This document shows positions 33,135-42,470 of a stretch of DNA of 64,000 nucleotides, in pieces (position 1 is the first letter of the stretch; every line of letters starts with the position of its first letter). The notes beneath the pieces were generated by a model. The model was not told where the DNA came from. It saw nothing but the letters and a program-made list of their open reading frames with translations, and made no database searches. This DNA comes from Chitinophaga niastensis. Its GTDB lineage: Bacteria; Bacteroidota; Bacteroidia; Chitinophagales; Chitinophagaceae. The DNA lies in contig NZ_PYAW01000006.1 of the NCBI RefSeq assembly GCF_003014755.1, positions 248,001-312,000 of the forward strand, written 5' to 3'. The position numbers and the translations under genes are program-made.

Positions 33135-34541
33135 TTACGCGATCAGCTCTCTCGGGTCTGTTACAACGCCTGTTACTGCCGCTGCTGCTGCCACCAAAGG
33201 ACTGGCCAGCATCGTTCTGGAGCCTGGGCCCTGTCTGCCTTCAAAGTTGCGGTTACTGGTGCTCACCGCATATTTACCTGCAGGAATTTTATCATCATTC
33301 ATGGCCAGGCAGGCGGAACATCCGGGCTGACGCAGCTGAAACCCTGCTTCTGTTAATATATCCAGTATACCTTCTTCTTTAATCTGTTGTTCTACTATAT
33401 GTGAACCAGGAACGATCCATGCCGTAACATGTGCTGCTTTTTTCCGGCCTTTTACAATAGAGGCAAATGCGCGGAAATCTTCAATACGTCCGTTGGTGCA
33501 GCTGCCGATAAATACATAATCCACTTGTTTGCCCAGCATGGCTTCTTCTTCATGAAAGCCCATGTAGTTAAGCGACTTTTCATAACTGGCTTTGCTGCCA
33601 CCGGCATCCTGTGCAGCAGGAATATGGCTGGTGATGCTCATGCCCATACCCGGATTAGTACCGTAAGTAATCATAGGTGCTATATCTGCTGCATCATAAT
33701 TATATTCCAGGTCAAAACTGGCGCCTTCTTCTGTTTTCAATGTTTTCCAGTAAGCCAGCGCTTTATCCCAGGCTTCGCCTTTAGGAGCTTTTTCACGGCC
33801 TTTGATATACGCAAAGGTGGTTTCATCCGGTGCGATGATACCGCCACGGGCACCCATTTCAATGCTCATATTACAAACCGTCATGCGGCCTTCCATGCTC
33901 ATGTTCTCAAACACATCACCGGCGTATTCCACGAAATAACCGGTAGCACCGGCTGCTGTTAATTTGGAAATGATATAGAGCGTAACATCTTTTGGTGTGA
34001 TGCCTTTGCCCAGTTTACCATTTACCCTGATGCGCATTTTCTTTGGCTTGGGTTGCATGATACACTGTGAAGTAAGTACCATTTCCACTTCAGAGGTGCC
34101 AATACCAAATGCAATGGCACCAAATGCACCATGTGTGGAAGTATGTGAATCACCACAAACAATGGTCATACCTGGTTGTGTAATCCCGTTTTCAGGACCT
34201 ACCACATGCACAATCCCATTCTTTGGATTACCTAAACCCCAATGAGAGATACCATACTTAGCCGAGTTGGTTTCCAGTGCTTTAAGTTGATTAGCTGAAA
34301 GTGGATCTGCAACTGGCAAATGCTGATTAATGGTAGGTGTATTATGATCCGCTGTGGCAAATGTTTTTTCGGGAAAGATGACACTAAGGTGTCTGCCTTC
34401 CAATCCAAGAAAGGCAACAGGGCTGGTTACTTCATGAATAAAATGCCGGTCGATAAAAAATACATCCGGACCATCCTCAATTTTCCTGACAACATGCGAA
34501 TCCCATACTTTGTCAAATAATGTAGCGGGTATATTGCTCAT
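33135..34541 (-). CDS. leuC: 3-isopropylmalate dehydratase large subunit
   Basis: The 468-residue aconitase-family subunit binds a [4Fe-4S] cluster through the Cys of VFIGSCTNGR and the two Cys of PGCSACLAMN. Other family motifs are DRHFIHEVTSPVAF, VCGDSHTSTHGAFGAIAFGIGTSEVE and IEMGARGG. With LeuD it isomerises 2-isopropylmalate. It is the first gene of the operon; the 150 bases in front of it are AT-rich and contain no obvious leucine-rich leader peptide, so classical attenuation is not indicated. Confidence 0.95.
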   Translation of the reverse strand: MSNIPATLFDKVWDSHVVRKIEDGPDVFFIDRHFIHEVTSPVAFLGLEGRHLSVIFPEKTFATADHNTPTINQHLPVADPLSANQLKALETNSAKYGISHWGLGNPKNGIVHVVGPENGITQPGMTIVCGDSHTSTHGAFGAIAFGIGTSEVEMVLTSQCIMQPKPKKMRIRVNGKLGKGITPKDVTLYIISKLTAAGATGYFVEYAGDVFENMSMEGRMTVCNMSIEMGARGGIIAPDETTFAYIKGREKAPKGEAWDKALAYWKTLKTEEGASFDLEYNYDAADIAPMITYGTNPGMGMSITSHIPAAQDAGGSKASYEKSLNYMGFHEEEAMLGKQVDYVFIGSCTNGRIEDFRAFASIVKGRKKAAHVTAWIVPGSHIVEQQIKEEGILDILTEAGFQLRQPGCSACLAMNDDKIPAGKYAVSTSNRNFEGRQGPGSRTMLASPLVAAAAAVTGVVTDPRELIA

Positions 34542-34698
34542 TTTGTATAATTTTAAAAGTAGTTGCTAAATTGTTAAAAAATATCCACATAATCTGTTTT
34601 TTCTCGATATTTCTTCTAATAATGTTGCTGAAAACGTAGAAATAAATAGGGAGATGTGGAAGGAGGGGGTTATTTATTAATTTCTATTTGATTGATAA
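34542..34698. other. Upstream region of the leucine operon
   Basis: This AT-rich stretch precedes leuC on the minus strand and must hold its promoter. I found no leader peptide with leucine codons and no terminator/antiterminator pair. A short palindrome ATTGAT-A-ATCAAT follows at 34691-34703, at the breakpoint of the decayed gene described next. Confidence 0.3.
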
Positions 34699-34851
34699 TC
34701 AATTATTAGAATGAGTGTTGGCTTCCCGTAGCGTCTTGCTGTCAGCCTCAATTAATCCACGGTAACCACGAACAGTTTCCGGACTAACACGGCCTGTTGC
34801 CGCAATATTTGTCATTAACTGACTTTTATATTCTTTCCAATCGGGCATCAT
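34699..34851 (-). pseudogene. N-terminal remnant of a carboxymuconolactone-decarboxylase family gene
   Basis: From an ATG at 34851 the minus strand encodes 50 residues, MPDWKEYKSQLMTNIAATG... and RVSPETVRGYRGLIEADSKT, then leaves the family pattern and stops at 34699. Intact CMD proteins start the same way (DWKEY, GRLSPDTVRGY) but continue for 60 or more residues with KTRELIALAVAV and a CxxC catalytic pair, all missing here. I read it as a truncated gene whose 3' part was lost; the cut lies next to a 13-base palindrome at 34691. Confidence 0.6.
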
Positions 34852-34895
34852 AAGCGTGTATTTTTTCGGTTAATAATTGTACTAAGTTACAGTGA

Positions 34896-35390
34896 TCCTA
34901 TGCAACCATTGTAAGGTGCTTTTTGCAGTTGATACCATCTGTTGATGAAGAAAAATGCAGCTACAGCTCCATTCATCCCAGTACCAATAAAACAACAGAT
35001 ATCATCCGCTTTGCTGAAACACTGCTCACCTTTGCAGAAGCAGCTGCTATGGCTACCGGTACGCCTTCTGCTGACGCATATAACGCAGTAAACCTCGTAA
35101 GACAACGTGCAGGGTTATCTAACCTGACTCCTGGCTTATCTGCTGCTGCATTCCGTGACTCCGTTGTAAATGAGCGTGCCTACGAATTTGCCGGTGAATT
35201 TGGTATGCGCTGGTTTGATATTGTGCGGATGCAGTTATTACCAAAAGTATTGGCAGCACGTAGCCAAACGATGGAACAAAATAAAATTGACGCTGGTGAT
35301 GCAAGTAATCCGGCTCCTAAATATCTTGCTCCGATTCCATTCAGTGATCTGAGCCTGAGCCCGGGATGGTCACAGAATCCAACGTACTAA
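34896..35390 (+). pseudogene. C-terminal fragment of a SusD/RagB-family lipoprotein gene
   Basis: The frame is open from 34896 but has no credible start or signal peptide; a TTG lies at 34923. The last 130 residues match the C-terminal half of SusD/RagB proteins: TDIIRFAETLLTFAEAAA, AYNAVNLVRQRAGLS, FRDSVVNERAYEFAGEFGMRW, FDIVRM and the ending YLAPIPFSDLSLSPGWSQNP. A whole SusD is 450-600 residues and starts with a lipoprotein signal. The SusC partner is absent. It lies between the CMD remnant and the intact GH92 gene, so a polysaccharide-utilisation locus seems to have been cut here. Confidence 0.8.
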
Positions 35391-35410
35391 GCATTTTTTG
35401 TTTGGCCTAT

Positions 35411-35453
35411 AAATAGTTTAATCATGCCTTGTGCATGATTAAACTATTTTTGA
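35411..35453 (+). terminator. Strong terminator after the SusD fragment
   Basis: A 17-bp perfect stem (35411-35427 with 35433-35449, loop CTTGT) ends in a T run. It follows the SusD stop codon by about 20 bases and still marks the end of the original susCD transcript. Confidence 0.85.
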
Positions 35454-35486
35454 AAAGAATTTTTCCCTGAGTATAAACTATAGTGA

Positions 35487-37742
35487 ATGAAAAAAATAAT
35501 ATGGAAACTGTGTAGCCTTTGTTTGCTGACACCTGTAGTATTCTTATGTAGCACCAACAAACTATTGGCCAACGATAGTATTCCACGCAACAGGCAAGCC
35601 ATTGACCTGATTGATCCTACCATTGGTAACGTGGGACAATTACTGGAACCTACCCGGCCTACCGTACAGTTACCTAATCAGCTGATCCGTTTTACACCGC
35701 AGCGAAAGGATTATATGGATGATCAGATATCCAGTTTTCCGCTCACTATTGTGTCGCACAGGCTGGGGCAGGTGTTTGCGCTGAAACCTTCTGTGGCAGC
35801 ACCTGGAAAGAGTGCCTGGGCATCAAAAAAGGCGTATGATCATGATCTCGAAATCAACAAGCCATGGTACTATTCTACCTGGTTAATTGAGGATGAAATC
35901 AATGTTGAATTTACGGCCGGGAAAAAAACAGGCTATTATCGTTTTCGTTTTCCGGAGGGGGAAAATAAATCAGTGTTGTTTGATGTATACAACGATGGCC
36001 CCGCAGCATATCATTTTTTATCGGGCAATGAAATAACTGGTATAGAAACATATAACGGTGATATCAAAGTATATATGTATGGTGTTTTTAATCAAAAGGG
36101 AACACCTGGTGTATGGGAAAATAATCAGTTGAGCAATAGTAAGATCATTGCTGGTAAAGGAATTAAAGCCTATATCAGTTTTCCTGCTGCTACTAAAGAA
36201 GTAACATTTAAGTATGCGATCAGCTATGTTAGTGCGGCACAGGCAAAGAAAAATTATGAAGAAGAGATCAGCAAAAAAGATTTTGCAGCAGTAGCCGGCA
36301 ACGGGAAAAAAGTATGGTCAGACGTCATATCGCAGATTGAAGTAAAAGGAGGTACCATTGCTCAGCAACGTTCCTTTTACACAGCATTATATCGTTGTTA
36401 TGAAAGAGCAGTAGATATCACAGAAGATTCTCTTTATTACAGTGGATTTGATAAACAGATACATAGAGATGCCCGGCCTTTTTATGTAGATGACTGGTCG
36501 TGGGATACGTATCTGGCACTGCATCCGCTGAGAATGATCCTCAATCCTGCGAAGGAAGAAGACATGTTACAATCTTATGTACACATGTATGAGCAAAGTG
36601 GCTGGCTGCCTACTTTTCCGGTGCTCTTCGGAGATCATGCCTGTATGAATGGTTTTCATTCTTCTGTAGTGATGCTGGACGCCTGGAGAAAAGGATTGAA
36701 AAATTTTGATATTGAGAAAGCGTATGAAGGCATGCGCAAAAATGCAACTGATGCTACTATACTGCCATGGCGGAACGGTAACAAAACAAAGCTGGATGAT
36801 TATTATCAGGAAAAGGGATATTTCCCTGCCTTGCACATAGGTGAAAAAGAAACCGTTGCGGAAGTGGATCCCTTCGAAAAAAGACAGGCAGTAGCTGTTA
36901 CATTGGGTGGCAGTTATGACGACTGGGCATTGTCTCAGTTAGCCGGCGATCTTAATAAAAAAGATGATCAGCAGTTGTTTGCTCCGCGGGGACAGCATTA
37001 TAAAAATCTCTGGAATGCAGATAAAAAATTCTTTATGCCCAAAGATGATAAGGGCAACTGGATTGATATTGATGTTAAATATGATGGCGGTCCGGGTGGA
37101 CGCGATTATTATGATGAAAACAATGGCTGGACTTACTTATGGCAGGTGCAGCAGGATATACCGGGGCTGATCAGTTTAATGGGAGGGAAGCCGGCTTTTG
37201 AAGCAAAACTGGATCAGTTGTTTCGTGAGTCGTTGGATATGCCGCGCAATACTTTCTGGAATAAATTTCCGGATGCTACCGGCCTCGTAGGTCAGTATTC
37301 TATGGGTAATGAGCCGAGCTTCCACATTCCTTATTTATATAACTTTACCGGAGCGCCCTGGAAAACGCAAAAGCATATACGTTTTCTGCTGGATACCTGG
37401 TTTAAAGACAACATCTTCGGTATCCCCGGTGATGAAGATGGTGGCGGTATGTCTGCTTTTGTTGTGTTTTCTTCCATGGGTTTTTATCCTGTTACACCGG
37501 GTATTCCGGTGTATACAATTGGTAGCCCTGTATTTGAAAAGGTTACCATTGCATTGCCCGGTAAAAAGAAATTTACGGTGCTGGCACACAACAGTTCAGT
37601 GGTAAACAAATATATTCAGCAGGCAAAATTCAACGGGCAACCACTCAATAAGCCAACGTTTACACATCAGCAACTTGTAGCTGGCGGAACCCTGGAATTG
37701 TTTATGGGGCCTAAGCCTAATAAGCGCTGGGGAGTAGAGTAA
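35487..37742 (+). CDS. GH92-family glycoside hydrolase (alpha-mannosidase-like), exported
   Basis: After a signal peptide (MKKIIWKLCSLCLLTPVVFL) the 751 residues match GH92: DDWSWDTYLALHPLRMI, GFHSSVVMLDAWRKG, GNEPSFHIPYLYNFTGAPWKTQ and a C-terminal SAFVVFSSMGFYPVTPGIPVYTIGSP. GH92 enzymes are calcium-dependent exo-alpha-mannosidases that invert configuration and act on N-glycans or fungal mannans. The usual GNDDCGQMSAW motif reads GDEDGGGMSAF here, so specificity may differ. It is separated from the SusD fragment by a terminator and followed by one, so it is transcribed alone. Confidence 0.86.
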   Translation: MKKIIWKLCSLCLLTPVVFLCSTNKLLANDSIPRNRQAIDLIDPTIGNVGQLLEPTRPTVQLPNQLIRFTPQRKDYMDDQISSFPLTIVSHRLGQVFALKPSVAAPGKSAWASKKAYDHDLEINKPWYYSTWLIEDEINVEFTAGKKTGYYRFRFPEGENKSVLFDVYNDGPAAYHFLSGNEITGIETYNGDIKVYMYGVFNQKGTPGVWENNQLSNSKIIAGKGIKAYISFPAATKEVTFKYAISYVSAAQAKKNYEEEISKKDFAAVAGNGKKVWSDVISQIEVKGGTIAQQRSFYTALYRCYERAVDITEDSLYYSGFDKQIHRDARPFYVDDWSWDTYLALHPLRMILNPAKEEDMLQSYVHMYEQSGWLPTFPVLFGDHACMNGFHSSVVMLDAWRKGLKNFDIEKAYEGMRKNATDATILPWRNGNKTKLDDYYQEKGYFPALHIGEKETVAEVDPFEKRQAVAVTLGGSYDDWALSQLAGDLNKKDDQQLFAPRGQHYKNLWNADKKFFMPKDDKGNWIDIDVKYDGGPGGRDYYDENNGWTYLWQVQQDIPGLISLMGGKPAFEAKLDQLFRESLDMPRNTFWNKFPDATGLVGQYSMGNEPSFHIPYLYNFTGAPWKTQKHIRFLLDTWFKDNIFGIPGDEDGGGMSAFVVFSSMGFYPVTPGIPVYTIGSPVFEKVTIALPGKKKFTVLAHNSSVVNKYIQQAKFNGQPLNKPTFTHQQLVAGGTLELFMGPKPNKRWGVE

Positions 37743-37764
37743 ATAGAAATATTAGATACAGTAC

Positions 37765-37804
37765 ATAAGAAAGGCCGCATCGCTGTGGCCTTTCTTATGT
37801 TGTG
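37765..37804 (+). terminator. Terminator after GH92 gene
   Basis: Arms at 37765-37777 and 37788-37800 (CATAAGAAAGGCC with its complement) form a 13-bp stem with a ten-base loop. Only a weak T tract follows; it may also act for the convergent immunity-type gene. Confidence 0.65.
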
Positions 37805-37815
37805 GAGCAACATTA

Positions 37816-38154
37816 TTATTCCTTCATAAATAATTCTCCTGAAAAGAATATTTTTTGAAGTGCCAGCAACTCTAAACGTCTTGCCTCAACAAGATCCTGG
37901 TATGTTTTAGAAGTATTTAAAAAGAAATCAGGATTGGAAATAGTGCCCACCAACTGATCCAGTCCGGATGTGAAAAATAATACAATGGGTATCGGCACTA
38001 CATCTGTTTCTTTGTAATCATTAATAACATCCATTATCAGGGCAATAAATGCAAGGTATGCGGGATCATCCCACGCTCTTTCCATTCTTACCCGGTAAGT
38101 AAATTCATCTTCTGATTCTGCGTATTCCAGGTATTTTTTCAGTGATTCTTTCAT
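37816..38154 (-). CDS. Probable immunity protein of the Rhs toxin
   Basis: From the ATG at 38154 the gene encodes 112 acidic residues with no signal peptide and no recognised domain; helices such as ALIMDVINDYKET, LVEARRLELLALQKIFF and strands PIPIVLFF are visible. It starts two bases after the Rhs stop codon on the same strand, the position of immunity genes in polymorphic toxin systems, and its length and acidity fit a protein that binds and neutralises the toxin tip. A start at 38166 (overlapping the toxin gene) is also possible. The role is inferred from position only. Confidence 0.55.
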   Translation of the reverse strand: MKESLKKYLEYAESEDEFTYRVRMERAWDDPAYLAFIALIMDVINDYKETDVVPIPIVLFFTSGLDQLVGTISNPDFFLNTSKTYQDLVEARRLELLALQKIFFSGELFMKE

Positions 38155-38156
38155 AT

Positions 38157-41100
38157 TTATAAACATGGTGGATTATAACGATGTACCACAGCTTCATTTG
38201 CCATGGTGCCTTCTACTAACAATTCTTTTGCTCCTTTCGCATATTTATTGGCCTTATGGAGATCGGAACCTACCGGGGCCCTTGATACGTCTCCCAGGTG
38301 TTCTAATCTGCCTTCTGTAGTGCTCAGATCCAATTTAGTGTTATTTAATTTATCCAGATCTATTTCTCCTACTTCTGTACCAGCTTTTCTGGCCCATCTT
38401 TCTGCGAAGCTCCTGTCTTTTGTAAGTGATACATACTGATCTCCATAACCAGGGGTAGATCCGTTCAGTACATGGCTCATGGGTGTTTCTGTTGCCCCGG
38501 GGGCTTTAGGAATAATACCGTTGCCGGCATCAAGACTGGTCATATCATTAGGATGCAGCGCGCGGAACCAGATATCTTCCCATCCCCAGATATCTATATA
38601 ACAATTGGTATCTTTTACATAGGCGTAATTATTCCAGCCGCCTGCAACCCCTATTGGATCCTGACTTATATACATGCCTTCCTGCGGAGAATAATATCTG
38701 AAACGGTTGTAGTGCAATCCTGTTTCTACATCTTCATACTGCCCCTGGTAGCGGAATGGTACAAAGTCTTTGCTGCCTTCCAGCTTGCGCACATTTCCAT
38801 CAATGTCCAGTTCTGCGCTCCACAATTTTTGTCCGGTTGTATCGTAAGCTTCACAGGGAGTGCCCAGGTGATCGGTGATAACAGAATATTGCTGCTGATC
38901 AGTGATCTTTGCTGCAAGCTTAAAAGTTTTCTCCTCAAATACCCATGTGGTCAGTGTTTCGGCAGGTACCGGCTCCCGGTGACTACTACTTATTTCTCCA
39001 TATTCGTCAATGATGGTTTGTGGTTGCTCTTTTTCAGGATAGGTCCATTCATGCAACGGTTTATGACCGTCCCATACAAAGCGTGTTACTTGCCCGCTGA
39101 AAGTTTTTTGGGTTCTTCGTCCAAGACCATCGTACTGAAAGGTGATCGTTTTCTGATCGGGGCGCCGTACCTGTTTCAACAGGCCGTTGCCATACCACTC
39201 ATATTCCCAGGTTACCGGGAGCGCAGCGTTGGTAATAATTTTTTTAATAAGATTACCTTCCTCATCATAGATGAAACGTGCCTGGTCTGATTCCAGTAAA
39301 CGGCCTCCTGCAGCGTATTTCCGGTCCGTGCGGGTTTGTGTTTTATAGAGATTGCCTGCTTTATCAGGTAAGCGGTAATCATATTGTCCGTTTTCATACT
39401 GCGCCCAGGCAAGGTTGCCAATATCATCGTGCCCGAATTTTACAATGCCTTCACTCAGCCCTTTAACGATCTGTTTGAGCCGCATATTGGCATCCCAATG
39501 ATATTGGTGGCTGCGTGTTATTTTACTGCCACTGGTAACGGTATGTGCATCCGGCGTATTGCTGGCAGAAGAGCCGGGGTGATACGTCCAACTGCTTTTT
39601 ACGCCACCGGGTAAGGTACGTTCTATCTCCAGCCCCAGCAGGTTACGCTGTATCTCTGCAGTCCATGGATCGATAGTACCATTGGCCATGGCGCTTATAC
39701 CGGTAAGGTCATCCATGGCATTCCACCGGGTTTGGATATTGGCACCCAGACTGCTTTGTACAGTTGTGCGTCTGCCTTCATTATCATACCGGCTGGTTAC
39801 GATATGCCCGTTCTGTGATTCACTGATCATCCTGCCCATAGCATCCCGCACAAATTTCACGGTATTGTCGGGTGTGGCAACTTCCAGCAGTTTGCCGTTA
39901 CGATTATAACTGAAGGCCTCCCAGGTACCGTCACTATGTTCTGTACGTGCGAGCAAACCATTGTAGTTGTATTCGTAGTTTGTCCACTTATTACCCGGGC
40001 GGTGCACTTTAATTACTTTGCCTGCTGAATCGCGGTCATAGCGCCTGGTAATGCCATCAAACCCTGTTTCACTGATGATATCACCATTGGCATTGCGCAT
40101 CAAGCGATACATCTCTCCATGCTCATTTACAAGTCCGGTCAGTTCTTCTTCATTATTATACAGGAAATGTGTTTTAATACCTTTTTCCTCTCTCAGTTTT
40201 ATATTTCCCATGGGTGTGTAGGCGAATTGCACCACATGCTGTTTATCCTGTGCTGCTACAATTTCTTTATAGGCATTGTAGCGTAGTTTGATATGGTTGT
40301 CAGGCAATCTTATATCGGTCACGCGTCCCAGGGTATCATACTGGAAGGTTTGCTCTTCCCGCAAAGGATTGCGGAGCCGCAGGCATTGCCCCCAGGTATT
40401 GTATTCCCAGGTGGTTTTGCCGCCATCAGGCAGCGTGATACTATTTAAGTTGAAGTCTTCATCATAAGCCAGCAGGGTATGATTTTCGGTTTCGTCTTCT
40501 ATTTTACGAACCAGGTTGTTATCGTTATAACGGAAGATGCGTATGCGGCCATCTGCTTCGGTAAGTGTATGCAGCAATCCTGTTTTTTCATAGTAAATAT
40601 AAGTACGGCTGTTGCCTTCCGGATCAGCACTTAACACCAGTTTGCCCTCCCTGTTATAAGTGGCGCTGGTAGCTGATCCATCGGGAAATACTACACTGGT
40701 ACGGTTACCCAGTTCATCGTACGTATAGCCGGTAACGTTACCTTCCGCATCTATTACCCGGTATATTTCCATATCGGCTGTATATGCGAAGAAGATGGAG
40801 TTGCCCAGCGGAGCTTTGATCTGCGTAACAACAAAATCAGGGGTATAATATAAGGTAGTACTATGTCCCTGTGAATTGGTGATACGATTGAATCCTTCTT
40901 TGGGATGATATTCGAGTGTTCCTTCCATTAAGCCGCCATCGCCATAGGTGTGGGTGCAGCGTTTTTTTTGATCATACTCCCAGTAAAAAGATTGTCCGTT
41001 GCGGTCTGTCTTTTTTATCATGAGATGATCACGGTATTGGATAAACGTAGTTTGATCCAGTGCGTCGGTGATCCCGGTCAGGTCGCCGGTTTCATTATAA

Positions 41101-42299
41101 GTATAGCGCACCAGCAAACGCTGTTCCCCACGATGCTGCGCTGTAACCTGTATGATCCGGCCTCCTTCATCGTTCAGTATCAGCAGGTGCCTGCCGGCGC
41201 TGTCTATTATGCGCAGCAGATGCCCATTGGCGTTGTAATGAAAGCTGATCATAAACCCGGCTTCATCTGTAATGTTGATGAGCCGGTATTGTTCATCCCG
41301 GGGATGTGACAGGCGGAAGGTGTATGTTAATCTGCTTTCATAATCAAACAGCGCGTATTCGTCGGCGTGTGAGCGTGTCAGCAATAGTTTTTCATGACGG
41401 TTATATTCACTGTTGCCATTATATGGCAGGGCGTCAAAAACAGCACTGCGGCCATCACCCAGTAATACTACCGTAGCATTTTCCGCAGGGAATTCCTGCA
41501 CGCGCATATCATAGCAGCCGTGATTGCCATGCCCGAGCAGGCCTTTAAACGGACTGTCACTGTTCCAGGAACGCATCCATTTCAACGGAATAGGTCCTGG
41601 CAGCTCAAAGTCAATCCCATCGTAGATAACGATGCCCTGCACCAGGTCTACCGGTTCAAAGCCTTTTTTGCAGAGGGCTTTACTGAGCTTATTACTGCCC
41701 AGCTTACCTTTCAGGGCATGATTAAATTTTGTGAGCACTTTCTTGCCTAGCTTGCCTAGTCCTTTCAGGGCAGCACCAAAACCATAAGACATGATAAGAT
41801 TCATAATCACACCGGCCCAGTCAGGTACAAAAGGACCGCCCACCATTACGGGTTTACCAAAAGACAGCGGGATGGAATAGGAGGTAGGCAGATACAGGCT
41901 GGGAATAGGAATGAATTTTTTCCCCGGTGTAAGCGACAAAGGAATACCAATGTCGTTGCACGTCATCAGCATATGCCCCGAAGGACTCATGAGATTACCC
42001 TCTACTTTCACCTTTTTGCTACCGAAAAAATTAACGGAATCATGTCCTATCATGGGGGCCAGCAGGAATGGTCCGCCCATAGGAATATGAAACAGGAAAA
42101 CCAGTTTGCCGTTGGTGTCACTTTTTCCCCTTGGCACATGATTTATTTTGGTGGTAGCACCGATAAACGGTATCCAGTCCATAGGATCTATTACCAGACC
42201 TATATACGGGTGTGGCAGTGGAATGGGAAATCCAAACAGGATAACAATGTGTATGTCCAATCCAATAACAGGTATGAAATGTTTATTGCTGACAAGCAT
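38157..42299 (-). CDS. Rhs/YD-repeat polymorphic toxin with PAAR-like N-terminus
   Basis: The 1380-residue protein has four parts. The first 190 residues hold glycine/proline-rich strands (GHDSVNFFGSKKVKVEGN, SGHMLMTCNDIGIPLS) that look like a PAAR-like spike domain. At about 215 PVDLVQGIVIYDGIDFELPG marks the DUF6531 domain that opens Rhs shells. Many YD repeats follow (FHYNANGHLLRIIDSAGRHL, TYDELGNRTSV). The core closes with GQYEDVETGLHYNRFRYYSP and DPIGVAGGWNNYAYV (1214). Beyond it, residues 1242-1380 form a variable tip with WFRALHPND (Arg1246), DQYVSLTKDRSFAERWA and AKELLVEG (Glu1359), a pattern like ADP-ribosyltransferase-fold toxins. Delivery would be by T6SS or a contractile system encoded elsewhere. 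Confidence 0.9.
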   Translation of the reverse strand: MLVSNKHFIPVIGLDIHIVILFGFPIPLPHPYIGLVIDPMDWIPFIGATTKINHVPRGKSDTNGKLVFLFHIPMGGPFLLAPMIGHDSVNFFGSKKVKVEGNLMSPSGHMLMTCNDIGIPLSLTPGKKFIPIPSLYLPTSYSIPLSFGKPVMVGGPFVPDWAGVIMNLIMSYGFGAALKGLGKLGKKVLTKFNHALKGKLGSNKLSKALCKKGFEPVDLVQGIVIYDGIDFELPGPIPLKWMRSWNSDSPFKGLLGHGNHGCYDMRVQEFPAENATVVLLGDGRSAVFDALPYNGNSEYNRHEKLLLTRSHADEYALFDYESRLTYTFRLSHPRDEQYRLINITDEAGFMISFHYNANGHLLRIIDSAGRHLLILNDEGGRIIQVTAQHRGEQRLLVRYTYNETGDLTGITDALDQTTFIQYRDHLMIKKTDRNGQSFYWEYDQKKRCTHTYGDGGLMEGTLEYHPKEGFNRITNSQGHSTTLYYTPDFVVTQIKAPLGNSIFFAYTADMEIYRVIDAEGNVTGYTYDELGNRTSVVFPDGSATSATYNREGKLVLSADPEGNSRTYIYYEKTGLLHTLTEADGRIRIFRYNDNNLVRKIEDETENHTLLAYDEDFNLNSITLPDGGKTTWEYNTWGQCLRLRNPLREEQTFQYDTLGRVTDIRLPDNHIKLRYNAYKEIVAAQDKQHVVQFAYTPMGNIKLREEKGIKTHFLYNNEEELTGLVNEHGEMYRLMRNANGDIISETGFDGITRRYDRDSAGKVIKVHRPGNKWTNYEYNYNGLLARTEHSDGTWEAFSYNRNGKLLEVATPDNTVKFVRDAMGRMISESQNGHIVTSRYDNEGRRTTVQSSLGANIQTRWNAMDDLTGISAMANGTIDPWTAEIQRNLLGLEIERTLPGGVKSSWTYHPGSSASNTPDAHTVTSGSKITRSHQYHWDANMRLKQIVKGLSEGIVKFGHDDIGNLAWAQYENGQYDYRLPDKAGNLYKTQTRTDRKYAAGGRLLESDQARFIYDEEGNLIKKIITNAALPVTWEYEWYGNGLLKQVRRPDQKTITFQYDGLGRRTQKTFSGQVTRFVWDGHKPLHEWTYPEKEQPQTIIDEYGEISSSHREPVPAETLTTWVFEEKTFKLAAKITDQQQYSVITDHLGTPCEAYDTTGQKLWSAELDIDGNVRKLEGSKDFVPFRYQGQYEDVETGLHYNRFRYYSPQEGMYISQDPIGVAGGWNNYAYVKDTNCYIDIWGWEDIWFRALHPNDMTSLDAGNGIIPKAPGATETPMSHVLNGSTPGYGDQYVSLTKDRSFAERWARKAGTEVGEIDLDKLNNTKLDLSTTEGRLEHLGDVSRAPVGSDLHKANKYAKGAKELLVEGTMANEAVVHRYNPPCL

Positions 42300-42470
42300 G
42301 AAGACATGGTTTCGTCGCCCTTAGGCAGGTTTAACAAATATTAATATTTAAACTAAGCGTCAGCTAATATAAGAATTCTTGTTTAATGTGCGATATGTTA
42401 GATATACTTATTGTTTAGGTATTTATCGCTCCTGAAACAGGGGATTTTACTGTTTCTTAAATGCCATCAT

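Noticed and set aside
33429..33962. A 177-codon frame antisense to leuC
   Set aside because: The sense frame is a complete LeuC with all Fe-S cysteines; the antisense product has no signal or domain.
37816..38166. The longer start (38166) for the presumed immunity gene
   Set aside because: It would overlap the toxin stop codon with four extra residues; the ATG at 38154 gives a clean start two bases after the toxin stop codon.
38472..39290. A long plus-strand open frame of 272 codons opposite the Rhs gene
   Set aside because: It lies fully inside the Rhs coding region in antisense, its translation is rich in Cys, His and Phe with no domain, and the Rhs repeats create long antisense frames by codon bias.
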